A stretch of DNA of 12,706 nucleotides from NCBI GenBank assembly GCA_964386525.1, contig CAYLSO010000060.1, forward strand, positions 1 to 12,706, read 5' to 3'. Of this stretch, positions 1 through 7,005 are shown in pieces. This stretch comes from CAYLSO01 sp964386525 (GTDB taxonomy: Bacteria > Eisenbacteria > RBG-16-71-46 > DASYSL01). The notes below the pieces were generated by a model. It saw only the letters and a program-made list of their open reading frames with translations, ran no database searches and had not been told where the DNA came from. Each line of letters starts with the position of its first letter. Position 1 is the stretch's first letter. The position numbers and the translations under genes were made by a program.

Positions 1-1
1 C

Positions 2-1057
2 TTCGGCCCGCGGGGCGCGTTGCGGTGCAAGGCGACGGACAAGGACGACCCGGCCGTCGATCCGCGCTTCGGCAAGGTCGGCAAGCAGACGATCGAAGAC
101 ACCGGTCCGATCACCCGCAAGCGCATGGAGACGGTGGACGAGGAGTTCCTCGCCGGCACGCTCGATTTCATGGAGCGCGCGGTCAATGCCCAGAAGCCGT
201 TCTTCATCTGGCACAATTCGACCCGGATGCATGTCTGGACCCGCCTGAGCCCCAAGTATCAGGACAAGACGGGCTACGGCCTCTATGCCGATGGCCTGCA
301 GCAGCTCGATGACAACATCGGCGTCATGCTCAAGAAGCTCGACGACCTTGGCATCGCCGACAACACGATCGTCGTCTTCTCCACCGACAACGGCGCCGAG
401 AAATGCACCTGGCCGGATGGCGGGGAGACCCCTTTCCGGGGAGAGAAGGGGAGCACCTGGGAAGGCGGCATGCGCGTTCCGCAGGTCGTTCGTTGGCCGG
501 GATTGATCAAGCCCGGCACGGTCATCAACGGGATCATGTCGCACGAGGATTGGGCGGTGACGCTCCTGGCGGCGGCCGGAGAGCCCGATGTCAAGGAGAA
601 GCTCCAGAAGGGACACGCGGCCAACGGCAAGACGTTCAAAGTGCATCTCGACGGCTACGATCAGCGGGAGCTGCTCGCCGGCACGGGACCCGGCCAGCGC
701 AACGAGATCTTCTACTTCGACGACAACGGCAACCTCAACGCCGTGCGCGTCCGGGATTGGAAAGCCCACTTCGCGCTCTCCGGCGACTGGCTCTATGGCG
801 GCCCCCCGATGCCCCTGAGTTTCCCGAAGATCGTGAACCTGCGCATGGACCCGCTCGAGGCCCATGTCCATTTCAATGAGTCCCCCATGGCCATGCGCTG
901 GATGGTGGATAAGTTCGCGGCCTTCGTGCCGATGCAGGTGGTCGTCGGAATGTTTCTGCAGACCTTCAAGGAATTCCCGCAGCGGCAGAAGTCGGCCAGC
1001 TTCAACATCGACCAGGTGCTGCTGCAGCTGGAGCACGGCACGGGGGCGGGCAAGTGA
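2..1057 (+). CDS. Arylsulfatase (sulfatase family), C-terminal part, cut by window start
   Basis: This is a partial sulfatase: the frame is open from the first base, so the true start and the catalytic C/S-x-P-x-R formylglycine motif lie upstream. Sulfatases hydrolyse sulfate esters using formylglycine and a divalent metal. The visible part contains the metal-ligand Asp-Asn pair in STDNG (bases 386-391). It also has the segment TWPDGGETPFRGEKGSTWEGG, whose Lys (446-448) matches the active-site lysine of the family, followed by a MRVPQVVRWPG strand and an SHEDW block. The C-terminal part (LLAAAGEPD, GKTFKVHLDGY, FLQTFKEFPQRQKSASFNIDQVL) matches the usual bacterial arylsulfatase ending, so the C-terminus is intact. 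The natural substrate cannot be told. It ends in a GTGA overlap with the next gene, so the two are probably cotranscribed and coupled. It uses A/T-ending codons more than the genes downstream of 2500. Confidence 0.93.
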   Translation, partial: FGPRGALRCKATDKDDPAVDPRFGKVGKQTIEDTGPITRKRMETVDEEFLAGTLDFMERAVNAQKPFFIWHNSTRMHVWTRLSPKYQDKTGYGLYADGLQQLDDNIGVMLKKLDDLGIADNTIVVFSTDNGAEKCTWPDGGETPFRGEKGSTWEGGMRVPQVVRWPGLIKPGTVINGIMSHEDWAVTLLAAAGEPDVKEKLQKGHAANGKTFKVHLDGYDQRELLAGTGPGQRNEIFYFDDNGNLNAVRVRDWKAHFALSGDWLYGGPPMPLSFPKIVNLRMDPLEAHVHFNESPMAMRWMVDKFAAFVPMQVVVGMFLQTFKEFPQRQKSASFNIDQVLLQLEHGTGAGK

Positions 1058-2004
1058 GGACGATCACGAACCGGCCCCGAACCGAGGCCGATCCGCTCCC
1101 GTCGTGGCATGAAGGCGCTGCGAAAGACCGCATCCGCGACTTCATCACCCGCGCGACGACCGCCGGCGGGCCCGATTTCGTGGTTCCCGCCGAGCGCATC
1201 GCCGTCTTCGACAACGACGGCACGCTGTGGAGCGAACAGCCGCTCTGCGTTCAGCTTGCCTTCGCGCTCGATCGCGTCAAGCAGATGGCCCCGCAGCATC
1301 CGGAGTGGCGGACGCAGCCGCCCTTCCAGGCGGTGCTCGAGAACGATCTCGACGCGGTCGCCGCGGGTGGCGACCGGGCCCTGCTGGAGCTCCTGATGGC
1401 CACCCACGCGGGCACCACCACCGACGAGTTCCAGGCCCTGGCCAGGGACTGGCTCACCCGCGCGCGGCACCCGCGGTTCCAGCGGCGCTACGACGAGCTG
1501 GTCTACCGGCCGATGCTCGAGCTGCTCGACTACGTGCGGGCGAACGGGTTTCGGACCTTCATCATCTCCGGGGGCGGGATCGAGTTCATACGCACCTTCG
1601 CGGAGCGCGTCTACGGCATCCCGCCCGAGCAGGTCCTGGGTTCCAGCCAGAAGACCAAGTTCGAGATCCGCGACGGAAAGCCGGTCCTCGTGCGGCTCCC
1701 GGAGATCGACTTCTTCGACGATAAGGAAGGCAAGCCGGTCGGCATCAACCACTTCATCGGCCGGCGCCCCATCGCGGCCTTCGGCAACTCCGACGGCGAT
1801 CTGGCGATGCTCCAGTGGACCGTCGCGGGCGAGGGGGCGCGGCTGGCACTCCTGGTCCACCACACCGACGCCGAGCGCGAGTTCGCCTACGATCGGCAAG
1901 CGGTTTCGGGACACCTGGACAGGGCCCTCGACGAGGCGAGGCAGCGCGGCTGGGTGGTGGTGGACATGAAGAACGACTGGAAGACGGTCTATGGCGAACC
2001 GTAG
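1054..2004 (+). CDS. HAD-superfamily hydrolase, phosphoserine-phosphatase-like
   Basis: A 316-residue HAD hydrolase. Motif I is VFDNDGTLW with Asp53 as predicted nucleophile and Asp55 as general acid/base. Motif II is FIISGGG with Ser172, followed by basic residues around QKTKFEIRDGK, and motif IV is FGNSDGD (Asn245, Asp247, Asp249) for magnesium. A helical cap region lies between motifs I and II. Family knowledge points to a phosphomonoesterase; the substrate is unknown. The GTG start overlaps the sulfatase stop (GTGA), so translation is probably coupled and no separate promoter is expected. As I recall, relatives of this family often begin with a signal peptide just before a 'DPLPSW' segment; here the protein starts only about ten polar residues before DPLPSW and shows no hydrophobic leader, so it is predicted cytoplasmic. 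Sulfatase-HAD pairing suggests use or processing of a sulfated substrate (inference). Confidence 0.88.
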   Translation: MRTITNRPRTEADPLPSWHEGAAKDRIRDFITRATTAGGPDFVVPAERIAVFDNDGTLWSEQPLCVQLAFALDRVKQMAPQHPEWRTQPPFQAVLENDLDAVAAGGDRALLELLMATHAGTTTDEFQALARDWLTRARHPRFQRRYDELVYRPMLELLDYVRANGFRTFIISGGGIEFIRTFAERVYGIPPEQVLGSSQKTKFEIRDGKPVLVRLPEIDFFDDKEGKPVGINHFIGRRPIAAFGNSDGDLAMLQWTVAGEGARLALLVHHTDAEREFAYDRQAVSGHLDRALDEARQRGWVVVDMKNDWKTVYGEP

Positions 2005-2515
2005 CCGACCGAGCGCGGGACGGGCATACCCACGCCAGAGATCGGCCAGGCGCAGCCCCGGTGTTACTTCAGCGCGCTGAGTGGAGACGCTCATTGCCAA
2101 GCGCGGCGTTTCGATTGCGTTGAACGCGATCGCAGGCTATTCCCCTGGCTTGGCAGGGGTCGAAGGCTGAATCGAGGGCGTGGCCCCGGCGGCGAGGCTC
2201 AGGACTCAACAGCTGCGACGAATCAAGCAGGTCAAGCAGGCAACGCGATTAGGAGTGAAGACACAAGAGCTTACGGCCAGGAAGGGGAATGGCCTCCCGG
2301 GCCGTTCAGAGCCCGCGCATCAACGTGCGCGCGGCGCTCCCGATGCGCGAAAGCCCGCGCTTTGCAGTGAGCGTTTCCAGGCTCTCTTCCGGGTGTGGCA
2401 GGTCGTCGTGGAGTGCGCCGGGCTTTGCCCCCTTCATGCCCTGCGGCACACGATGGTGGCAAGTGTCTGCCGCGCCTCGCCCAGCCTGATCTTTGTGGCC
2501 TCCGATTGCCATCCC
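2005..2515. other. Gene-poor stretch with small hairpins
   Basis: About 510 bases lie between the HAD gene and the B12 promoter. The short open frames here have no ribosome-binding site or recognisable protein. Visible structure includes a perfect 12-base palindrome (2069-2080, TCAGCGCGCTGA). There is also a 6-bp GC-rich hairpin (2142-2147 with 2154-2159) without a T-tract, and an 8-bp stem with one wobble pair (2287-2294 with 2300-2307). None makes a convincing intrinsic terminator. Base composition around 2210-2290 looks less GC-rich than the flanks, which could mark a decayed insertion or a transfer boundary (inference). I see no tRNA, insertion-sequence ends or CRISPR repeats. Confidence 0.5.
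2223..2240. repeat. Tandem direct repeat, two copies of TCAAGCAGG
   Basis: Two perfect, directly adjacent 9-base units occupy 2223-2231 and 2232-2240 in the gene-poor stretch. Two copies are too few to assign a function; a protein operator or a chance duplication are both possible. Confidence 0.45.
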
Positions 2516-2544
2516 TTGACCACGCCCCGCCCGCGGCCTACCTT
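2516..2544 (+). promoter_or_regulatory. Probable sigma70-type promoter of the B12 uptake operon
   Basis: A TTGACC box (2516-2521, five of six bases of the -35 consensus) is followed by a 17-base spacer and TACCTT (2539-2544) as a degenerate -10. Transcription would start near 2551, only a few bases before the first paired base of the riboswitch P1 helix at 2556. That fit, rather than the weak -10, is the main support. Confidence 0.6.
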
Positions 2545-2555
2545 CCCTTGTACAT

Positions 2556-2768
2556 CCGTCCCGGGTGCCCGAGCCGGCCAGACCTGCCGGCGAGGGTGAA
2601 AAGGGAAGAGGGGTGCGAATCCCCCGCGATCCCGTCACTGTGATTGGCGAGTCGCGACCCCGAAGGCCACTGATTCCTGTCCGACCGCGCGCCCGACGCG
2701 CGGCGGTCGCGGATCGGGAAGGCGGGTCGCGACGCTCGAGCCATCAGCCAGGAGACCTACCCGGACGG
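2556..2768 (+). ncRNA. Cobalamin (vitamin B12) riboswitch
   Basis: The conserved cobalamin-aptamer elements occur in the right order. These are AAAAGGGAA (2599-2607), GGTGCGAATCC (2612-2622), CACTGTGA (2636-2643), GCCACTG (2666-2672), GGGAAGGC (2716-2723), and the B12 box starting AGCCAGGAGACC (2746-2757). The P1 helix closes well: 2556-2566 pairs with 2759-2768 over ten base pairs with one bulged C. The element binds a cobalamin and normally lowers expression of downstream B12 transport or synthesis genes when the cofactor is plentiful. Here the next gene is a BtuB-like receptor, as expected. Whether it prefers adenosyl- or hydroxo/methylcobalamin cannot be told by eye. Confidence 0.96.
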
Positions 2769-2821
2769 CGATCACCCGTCACTCTTCGAGCGAGAGAGAA
2801 AGGGTAGCCGCGCCGCCTTTC

Positions 2822-2854
2822 ATCCCTCCGCCGGAGACCGGGGAGGGATCTCCC
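2822..2854 (+). promoter_or_regulatory. Expression-platform hairpins of the cobalamin riboswitch
   Basis: A strong stem pairs ATCCCTCC (2822-2829) with GGAGGGAT (2842-2849). It extends inward with CCGG/CCGG (2831-2834 with 2838-2841) around an AGA loop, giving 12 base pairs and one bulged G. A competing hairpin pairs GGGAG (2841-2845) with CTCCC (2850-2854) and cannot coexist with the first. The tail after 2850 is pyrimidine-rich but has no T-run, so this is not a textbook terminator. Alternative folding in the 220-base leader fits a regulatory switch, but the mechanism is inference. Confidence 0.5.
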
Positions 2855-2987
2855 TTCCCGGGGCCAGGTCTCGAGACTCGCGCCTGGCGCCTCCTGCGCA
2901 GGTTCCGGTTCCGCATCGCCGGCTACCTTCTCTCCAGCTCGCAGAGCTTTGACGCTCCGGCACCGCTCGTGTGGCGAGGACCTCACG

Positions 2988-5069
2988 ATGGCACGGCTGC
3001 TCTCCGCTCTGCTCCTGCTGCTGGCCGCCCCGCCGGCGCTGGCCGCGCCCCCCGCGGCTGCGCCCGTCCGCCCCGACTCCCTGCGCGCCGACCGCGACAC
3101 CGTCTACACGCTGCCCGGCCTCACCGTCGAGGAGCGCCGCTTGGCGCTCGAGCACGACCTGGCGCGGCGCCCGGGTTTCGCCGCGCTCTACCTGGTGGGG
3201 GAGATGCCCTCGCCCACCGCCACGGTCAGCGAGATCCTCTCCCAGGCGGTCGGCGTCAACGTGCGGCAGTTCGGCGGGCTGGGTGCCTACTCCGCCGTCT
3301 CGGTGCGCGGCTCGAACGCCAACCAGGTGGCCTTCTACCTCGACGGCGTGCCGCTCAACCAGGCGCAGTACGGCGTCGTGAACGCCTCCGATCTGCCGCT
3401 GGGGGCGCTCGAGCGCGTCGAGGTGTACCGCGGCACGGCACCGCTCGCCTTCGCCGATCCCGGCGGCGGCGTGGTGAACCTGGTGACCCGCGCGGCGCGC
3501 GGCACGCGGGTGGAGGCGCGGGCCGGCTACGGCAGCTTCGGCACGCAGCGCGCCGAGGCCTGGGGATCGCTGGTCGCCGGGCGGGCGCGAGTCTTCAGCA
3601 CCTACCGGTATCAGGCGAGCCAGGGCGACTTCGGCTTCCTCGACGACAACGGCACGCCGCTCAACGGCGGCGACGACGAGTTCACCGCCCGGAGGAACAA
3701 CGCCTTCACGGCGCAGGGGCTCACCGCCAAGCTCGATCTGCCGCTGGGGGCCTTCGCTCCTGTCGCCGATCGCGGCTCCCTCGGCCGCCTCACCGCCGCG
3801 GCCGACCTCTTCGCCAAGGACTCCGGCATGCCGGGGATCTCCTCCTACCAGTCGGCGCACGCCACCTTTGCCACCCGCCGCGGGGTCGGCTCGCTGACCT
3901 GGACGTCGCCGGTCTGGCTCGACCGCGCCCTCGAGCTGGAGACCCAGGCCTACGGGCTCGGGGCGCGCGACCGCTTCCGCGACCTCGCCAACGAGCTGGG
4001 CAGCGGGCGGCAGGACACCGACGACCGTACCGCCTCGTGGGGGGCGCGGCAGCGGGCCGCGTTCAGCGCCGGTCCGCTCGGGCAGACGCTCGAGCTGTTG
4101 GCCGAGGCGCGGCGCGAGGAGTTCCGCCCGGGTGTGCGCTCGCCCCAGCCGTGGACCGGCCCGGTGAGCCGCCGCGACGCCGTGACCCTCGGCGCCGAGG
4201 AGCGGCTCGAGCCGTGGGCGGGGCGCGTCTCGGTGAGCGCCGGCCTGCGCCGCGAGAGCGCCTTCGACGCCTTCCCGGCGGGGCCTTCCTACGCCGGCTC
4301 ACTGCCGCAGCCGGCGCTGTCGCGCACCACCCGTTTCACGGCGGGAGGCATCGGGGTGCGGGCGCGCCTGACGGACGACCTGGTGCTGCGCGCCAACGCC
4401 GGCCACGCCGAGCGCGTGCCCAGCCTCTTCGAGCTGTTCGGCAACCGCGGCACGGTGGTGGGCAATCGGGATCTCGTGCCCGAGCGGGCGGATCAGCGTG
4501 ACGTCGGCCTGGCGTGGTCGCGTTCCTGGTCAGCCGGCGTCGGGGCGCGCGCCTCGCTGGCCGCCGAGATCGCGCTTTACCGCACCGACGCCCGCGACCT
4601 CATCGTCTTCCTGCAGAACTCGCAGCACACGTCGGTGGCGCAGAACGTCTCGGCCGCGCGGCTACAGGGCGTCGAGACGTCGGTCACGGCAGCCTTCGGC
4701 CCGCTGCGCGCCACCGCCAACTGGACGCATCAGGACGCGCGCGACCGGTCCGGCGTGCCCTACTGGGACGGCAAGCAGCTGCCCGGGCGGCCGGCCGACG
4801 AGGCGTTCACCCGCGAGGAGCTCACGCGCGCCGGCTGGCGGGTGTTCCACGAGTTCCACTACCTGGCCGGCAACTATCTCGACCGCGCCAACCGCCAGCC
4901 GGTGGCGGCCCGCCGCCTGCACAACCTCGGGGCCGGGGCGAGCCTGGCCCGCGGCACGCTGCGGCTCACCGCCGAGCTGCGCAATCTGACCGACGACCGC
5001 GTGCAGGATGTCGCCGCCTATCCGCTGCCCGGCCGCTCCTACGCGCTCACCGCCGAGATCGGGTTCTGA
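2988..5069 (+). CDS. btuB: TonB-dependent outer-membrane vitamin B12 receptor, BtuB-like
   Basis: A 693-residue outer-membrane receptor predicted to move cobalamin into the periplasm with energy from TonB-ExbBD. ATG 2988 is chosen over the in-frame TTG at 2949 because it gives a clean signal peptide (MARLLSALLLLL..., cleavage after ALA, about residue 19) and follows GAGGA (2976-2980). The plug domain begins near residue 78 (ATVSEILSQAVGVNVRQFGG) and contains SVRGSNANQVAFYLDGVPLN and LERVEVYRGTAPLAF. The rest is a beta-barrel with alternating hydrophobic strands. It ends with the typical 'LRNLTDDRVQDVAAYPLPGRSY' block and a terminal Phe, as barrel-assembly substrates do. The TonB box is not obvious; the segment near LPGLTVEE after the signal peptide is a candidate. 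Substrate assignment rests on the upstream cobalamin riboswitch and overall resemblance to BtuB; sequence alone would allow another TonB receptor. It is followed at once by the propeller gene. Confidence 0.9.
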   Translation: MARLLSALLLLLAAPPALAAPPAAAPVRPDSLRADRDTVYTLPGLTVEERRLALEHDLARRPGFAALYLVGEMPSPTATVSEILSQAVGVNVRQFGGLGAYSAVSVRGSNANQVAFYLDGVPLNQAQYGVVNASDLPLGALERVEVYRGTAPLAFADPGGGVVNLVTRAARGTRVEARAGYGSFGTQRAEAWGSLVAGRARVFSTYRYQASQGDFGFLDDNGTPLNGGDDEFTARRNNAFTAQGLTAKLDLPLGAFAPVADRGSLGRLTAAADLFAKDSGMPGISSYQSAHATFATRRGVGSLTWTSPVWLDRALELETQAYGLGARDRFRDLANELGSGRQDTDDRTASWGARQRAAFSAGPLGQTLELLAEARREEFRPGVRSPQPWTGPVSRRDAVTLGAEERLEPWAGRVSVSAGLRRESAFDAFPAGPSYAGSLPQPALSRTTRFTAGGIGVRARLTDDLVLRANAGHAERVPSLFELFGNRGTVVGNRDLVPERADQRDVGLAWSRSWSAGVGARASLAAEIALYRTDARDLIVFLQNSQHTSVAQNVSAARLQGVETSVTAAFGPLRATANWTHQDARDRSGVPYWDGKQLPGRPADEAFTREELTRAGWRVFHEFHYLAGNYLDRANRQPVAARRLHNLGAGASLARGTLRLTAELRNLTDDRVQDVAAYPLPGRSYALTAEIGF

Positions 5070-5079
5070 GGTGGCGGCC

Positions 5080-6471
5080 GTGATCCGGCGCGCCCTGGCG
5101 CTGCTCGGCCTGCTCGGCCTGTCCGCGGTCCCGGCGCGGGCCGCCTCCACCTATGCGTTCGTCACCGGCACGGACTTCCTCGGGCCGGGCTGCGCCTCCT
5201 GGGTGTCGCTCGACGCGCCGCTCACGGCGCACCCGTGCGTCGCGACACTCTCCAGCGACCCGGTGGCGCGCTGGGCGCTGGGGCGCGTCTATGTCGTGAA
5301 CCGCTACGGGGCCGACAACGTCCAGGTGCTCGACCCGGCGAACGGCTTCGCCACCGTCCTGCAGTTCTCGGTGGGCAACGGCGCCAACCCGCAGGACATC
5401 GCCGTGCTGTCGTCCGCCAAGGCCTACGTGTCGCTGCTCAACGCGCCGTACCTGCTGGTCGTGAATCCACAGACCGGCGCGGCCCTTGACTCCATCCCGC
5501 TCGGTGCCTTCGCCGACGCCGACGGCATCCCCGAGGCGTACCGCATGCTGGCGCACGGCGGCCGCGTGTTCCTCTCGCTGCAACGGCTGACGAACTTCGC
5601 GCCATCCGACTACTCGCTGGTGGTAGTGATCGACGCGGCGGCCGACACGGTGGTGGACGCCGACCCCGCCGCGTCCGGCGTGCAGGGCATCCGTTTAGCG
5701 GGGACGAATCCCAACAGCGACTTCGCCCTCGACGCGACGCGCGGCGTGCTGCTGCTGGGAGAAACCGGCGGTTATGGCGTGGCCGACGGCGGGGTGGAGG
5801 CGATCGATCCGGTGGCGCTCACCGCCCTCGGGTACGAGACCACCGAAGCGCAGCTCGGCGGAGAGGTCGGGGATGTCGCGGTGGCGTCGGGCGGCGGCGC
5901 CTACGCGGTGGTCAGCGGTTTCAGCTTCACCGACGACGCGCGGCTCGTGCGCTACGACCGGGCCACCGGCGCGCCCGCCGACACGCTCTTCACGACTTCG
6001 GGCCCGAGCCTCGCCGACATCGAGGTGAACGACCGCGGCGAGCTGTGGGCTTGCGACCGCTCGCTCTACGCGCCGGGGCTGCGGGTCTACGACGCGGCGA
6101 CAGGCGCCGCGCTGGCCGGCCCGATCGACGTGGGCGCGCCGCCCTTCGACGTCGGCTTTGACGAGGCGTCCGCCGCCCCGGGTGGCGGCAGGGGCCTCAC
6201 GCTGCTCGGCGCCTGGCCGAATCCGGCGCGCGGCATGCTGACCGTCCGCTACTCGGTCGGCGACGATCGGGCCCTGCCCGTCGGGCTCAGCGTCTTCGAC
6301 GCGCGCGGAGCGCGGGTCGGGTATCTCGAGGACCGGGGGCCGGGCGCCGGCGAGCACACCATCGCCTGGTGGCCGGGCGCGAGCCCCGTGCCGCCGCCCG
6401 GCGTCTACCTCTTCCGCCTCGAGCGGGGGGCGGAGTCGGCGGGCGGGAAGTTCGTGCTGCTCTCGCCCTGA
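5080..6471 (+). CDS. Secreted beta-propeller protein with FlgD-like C-terminal domain, BtuG-like role proposed
   Basis: A 463-residue exported protein. GTG 5080 is preferred over GTG 5071 because GAGGTGG (5068-5074), overlapping the btuB stop, is a good ribosome-binding site five bases before it. The signal peptide (MIRRALALLGLLGLSAVPARA) has no lipobox Cys. Residues about 25-365 show repeated YncE-like propeller blades: 'GRVYVVNRYGADNVQVLDPANG', 'AKAYVSLLNAPYLLVVNPQTGA', 'ARLVRYDRATGAPADTLF', 'PGLRVYDAATGAALAG'. From about residue 374 to the end is a FlgD/sorting-type Ig-like domain (WPNPARG at its start, GVYLFRL near its end). In Bacteroides, BtuG is a surface propeller lipoprotein that captures B12 for BtuB. 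The shared fold class and position directly after btuB under a cobalamin riboswitch suggest the same job here. That role is inference; the missing lipobox and added C-terminal domain differ from BtuG. Confidence 0.82.
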   Translation: MIRRALALLGLLGLSAVPARAASTYAFVTGTDFLGPGCASWVSLDAPLTAHPCVATLSSDPVARWALGRVYVVNRYGADNVQVLDPANGFATVLQFSVGNGANPQDIAVLSSAKAYVSLLNAPYLLVVNPQTGAALDSIPLGAFADADGIPEAYRMLAHGGRVFLSLQRLTNFAPSDYSLVVVIDAAADTVVDADPAASGVQGIRLAGTNPNSDFALDATRGVLLLGETGGYGVADGGVEAIDPVALTALGYETTEAQLGGEVGDVAVASGGGAYAVVSGFSFTDDARLVRYDRATGAPADTLFTTSGPSLADIEVNDRGELWACDRSLYAPGLRVYDAATGAALAGPIDVGAPPFDVGFDEASAAPGGGRGLTLLGAWPNPARGMLTVRYSVGDDRALPVGLSVFDARGARVGYLEDRGPGAGEHTIAWWPGASPVPPPGVYLFRLERGAESAGGKFVLLSP

Positions 6472-6747
6472 GCCTCGCGCCGCGCCCCGCGGAGCCTCTC
6501 CGGCCACGCGCCGGCCGTGTTCGCCGTACGCGGGCCGCGCCTGTGAAGTTGCGGTAAAGGGAACGGCGTGTGACGAGTCGTGGATGTGCGCGCCTGCGAC
6601 ATCTGTGGCGAGGCCGTTGCGATGGCCCGCATCGGTCCGGCGCCGGTGCGGCGCGCACGGCCCACGGCGGACGACTGCAACCCGTTGTGCGTGGGCCGGG
6701 CGGCGGCGCGGGGCGGACGCGCGGGGCGCGGGCCGGGATCTCGGCAT
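6472..6747. other. Intergenic region after the B12 operon
   Basis: No convincing gene. A 5-bp hairpin (6501-6505 with 6513-6517) lies 30 bases after the propeller stop, but no T-run follows it, so the B12 operon has no obvious terminator until 6886. A GTG-started frame from 6580 to 6828 begins with a CDICGE sequence, but it lacks a clear ribosome-binding site and runs through the structured RNA, so I do not call it a gene. Confidence 0.5.
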
Positions 6748-6883
6748 GCTTCCTGCGAAGGCCAGCCGATGAAGGAAGCGACCGGCCCCCCGGCCCGGAG
6801 CCGACCAACGACAAACCTTGGCGGGTGAGCGGGGGCTCCACGGCCACAAGGGCCGCGCGGTCGGGTAAGGCCGGTCGGCTTCC
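6748..6883 (+). ncRNA. Candidate structured RNA or leader upstream of the antiporter operon
   Basis: A long stem pairs 6774-6787 with 6869-6883: 14 base pairs interrupted by one bulged G at 6877. Inside it are GGAGCC (6797-6802) with GGCTCC (6834-6839), a short CCAA/TTGG hairpin (6805-6808 with 6818-6821), and a perfect hairpin CGGCC-ACAAG-GGCCG (6841-6855). Competing pairings exist. GGAAGC at 6774-6779 can pair upstream with GCTTCC 6748-6753 or downstream with GCTTCC 6878-6883. CCGACC 6801-6806 can pair with GGTCGG at 6859-6864 or at 6873-6878. A strong terminator starts three bases after the outer stem. This architecture resembles a transcription-attenuating riboswitch or a small RNA. I could not match it to a family I know, and high GC makes chance stems easier, so confidence is moderate. 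Confidence 0.5.
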
Positions 6884-6885
6884 TC

Positions 6886-6922
6886 GGGGCGCCGTTCTTG
6901 CGGAGACGGCGCCCCCTTTTTT
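6886..6922 (+). terminator. Strong rho-independent terminator
   Basis: GGGGCGCCGT (6886-6895) pairs perfectly with ACGGCGCCCC (6906-6915) around a 10-base loop. One C and then six T (6917-6922) follow. It acts on the + strand only, since the opposite side has no T-run. It could end transcripts from the B12 operon, or act as an attenuator fed by the structured element just upstream. Confidence 0.88.
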
Positions 6923-6962
6923 CGGCGCCCCTTTTCTTGGGAGTCCATGGTTTCGGCGCCCC
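6907..6962. repeat. Three direct copies of CGGCGCCCC
   Basis: Identical 9-mers lie at 6907-6915, 6923-6931 and 6954-6962; the first two are followed by T-runs (six and four T). The inverse sequence GGGGCGCCG is at 6886-6894. The first copy forms the terminator stem. The second or third could replace it in an alternative hairpin with a much longer loop. Confidence 0.6.
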
Positions 6963-7005
6963 GGGCTCGCCGGCCTCCGCCTGCCGCCGTCCTCTCCCGC
7001 CTCTC

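Noticed and set aside
793..2100. A 435-codon minus-strand open frame opposite the HAD gene
   Set aside because: No ribosome-binding site or domain, and the + strand HAD motifs fully explain the region.
2142..2159. CCCCTG/CAGGGG hairpin as terminator of the sulfatase-HAD operon
   Set aside because: Neither strand has a T-run after the stem, and it is short and 140 bases from the stop codon.
2949..2987. TTG start 39 bases upstream for the B12 receptor
   Set aside because: It would put 13 polar residues before the signal peptide, and GAGGA at 2976-2980 fits the ATG at 2988.
6580..6828. Small frame starting with VDVRACDICGEAV, like a zinc-finger protein
   Set aside because: Only the first 40 residues look protein-like. 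There is no good ribosome-binding site, the rest is low complexity, and it runs through the candidate structured RNA. Kept only as a weak possibility.
6841..6855. CGGCC-ACAAG-GGCCG hairpin as part of a tRNA or SRP RNA
   Set aside because: No acceptor stem, CCA end, T-loop (GTTCGAATC) or conserved SRP apical loop is present around it.
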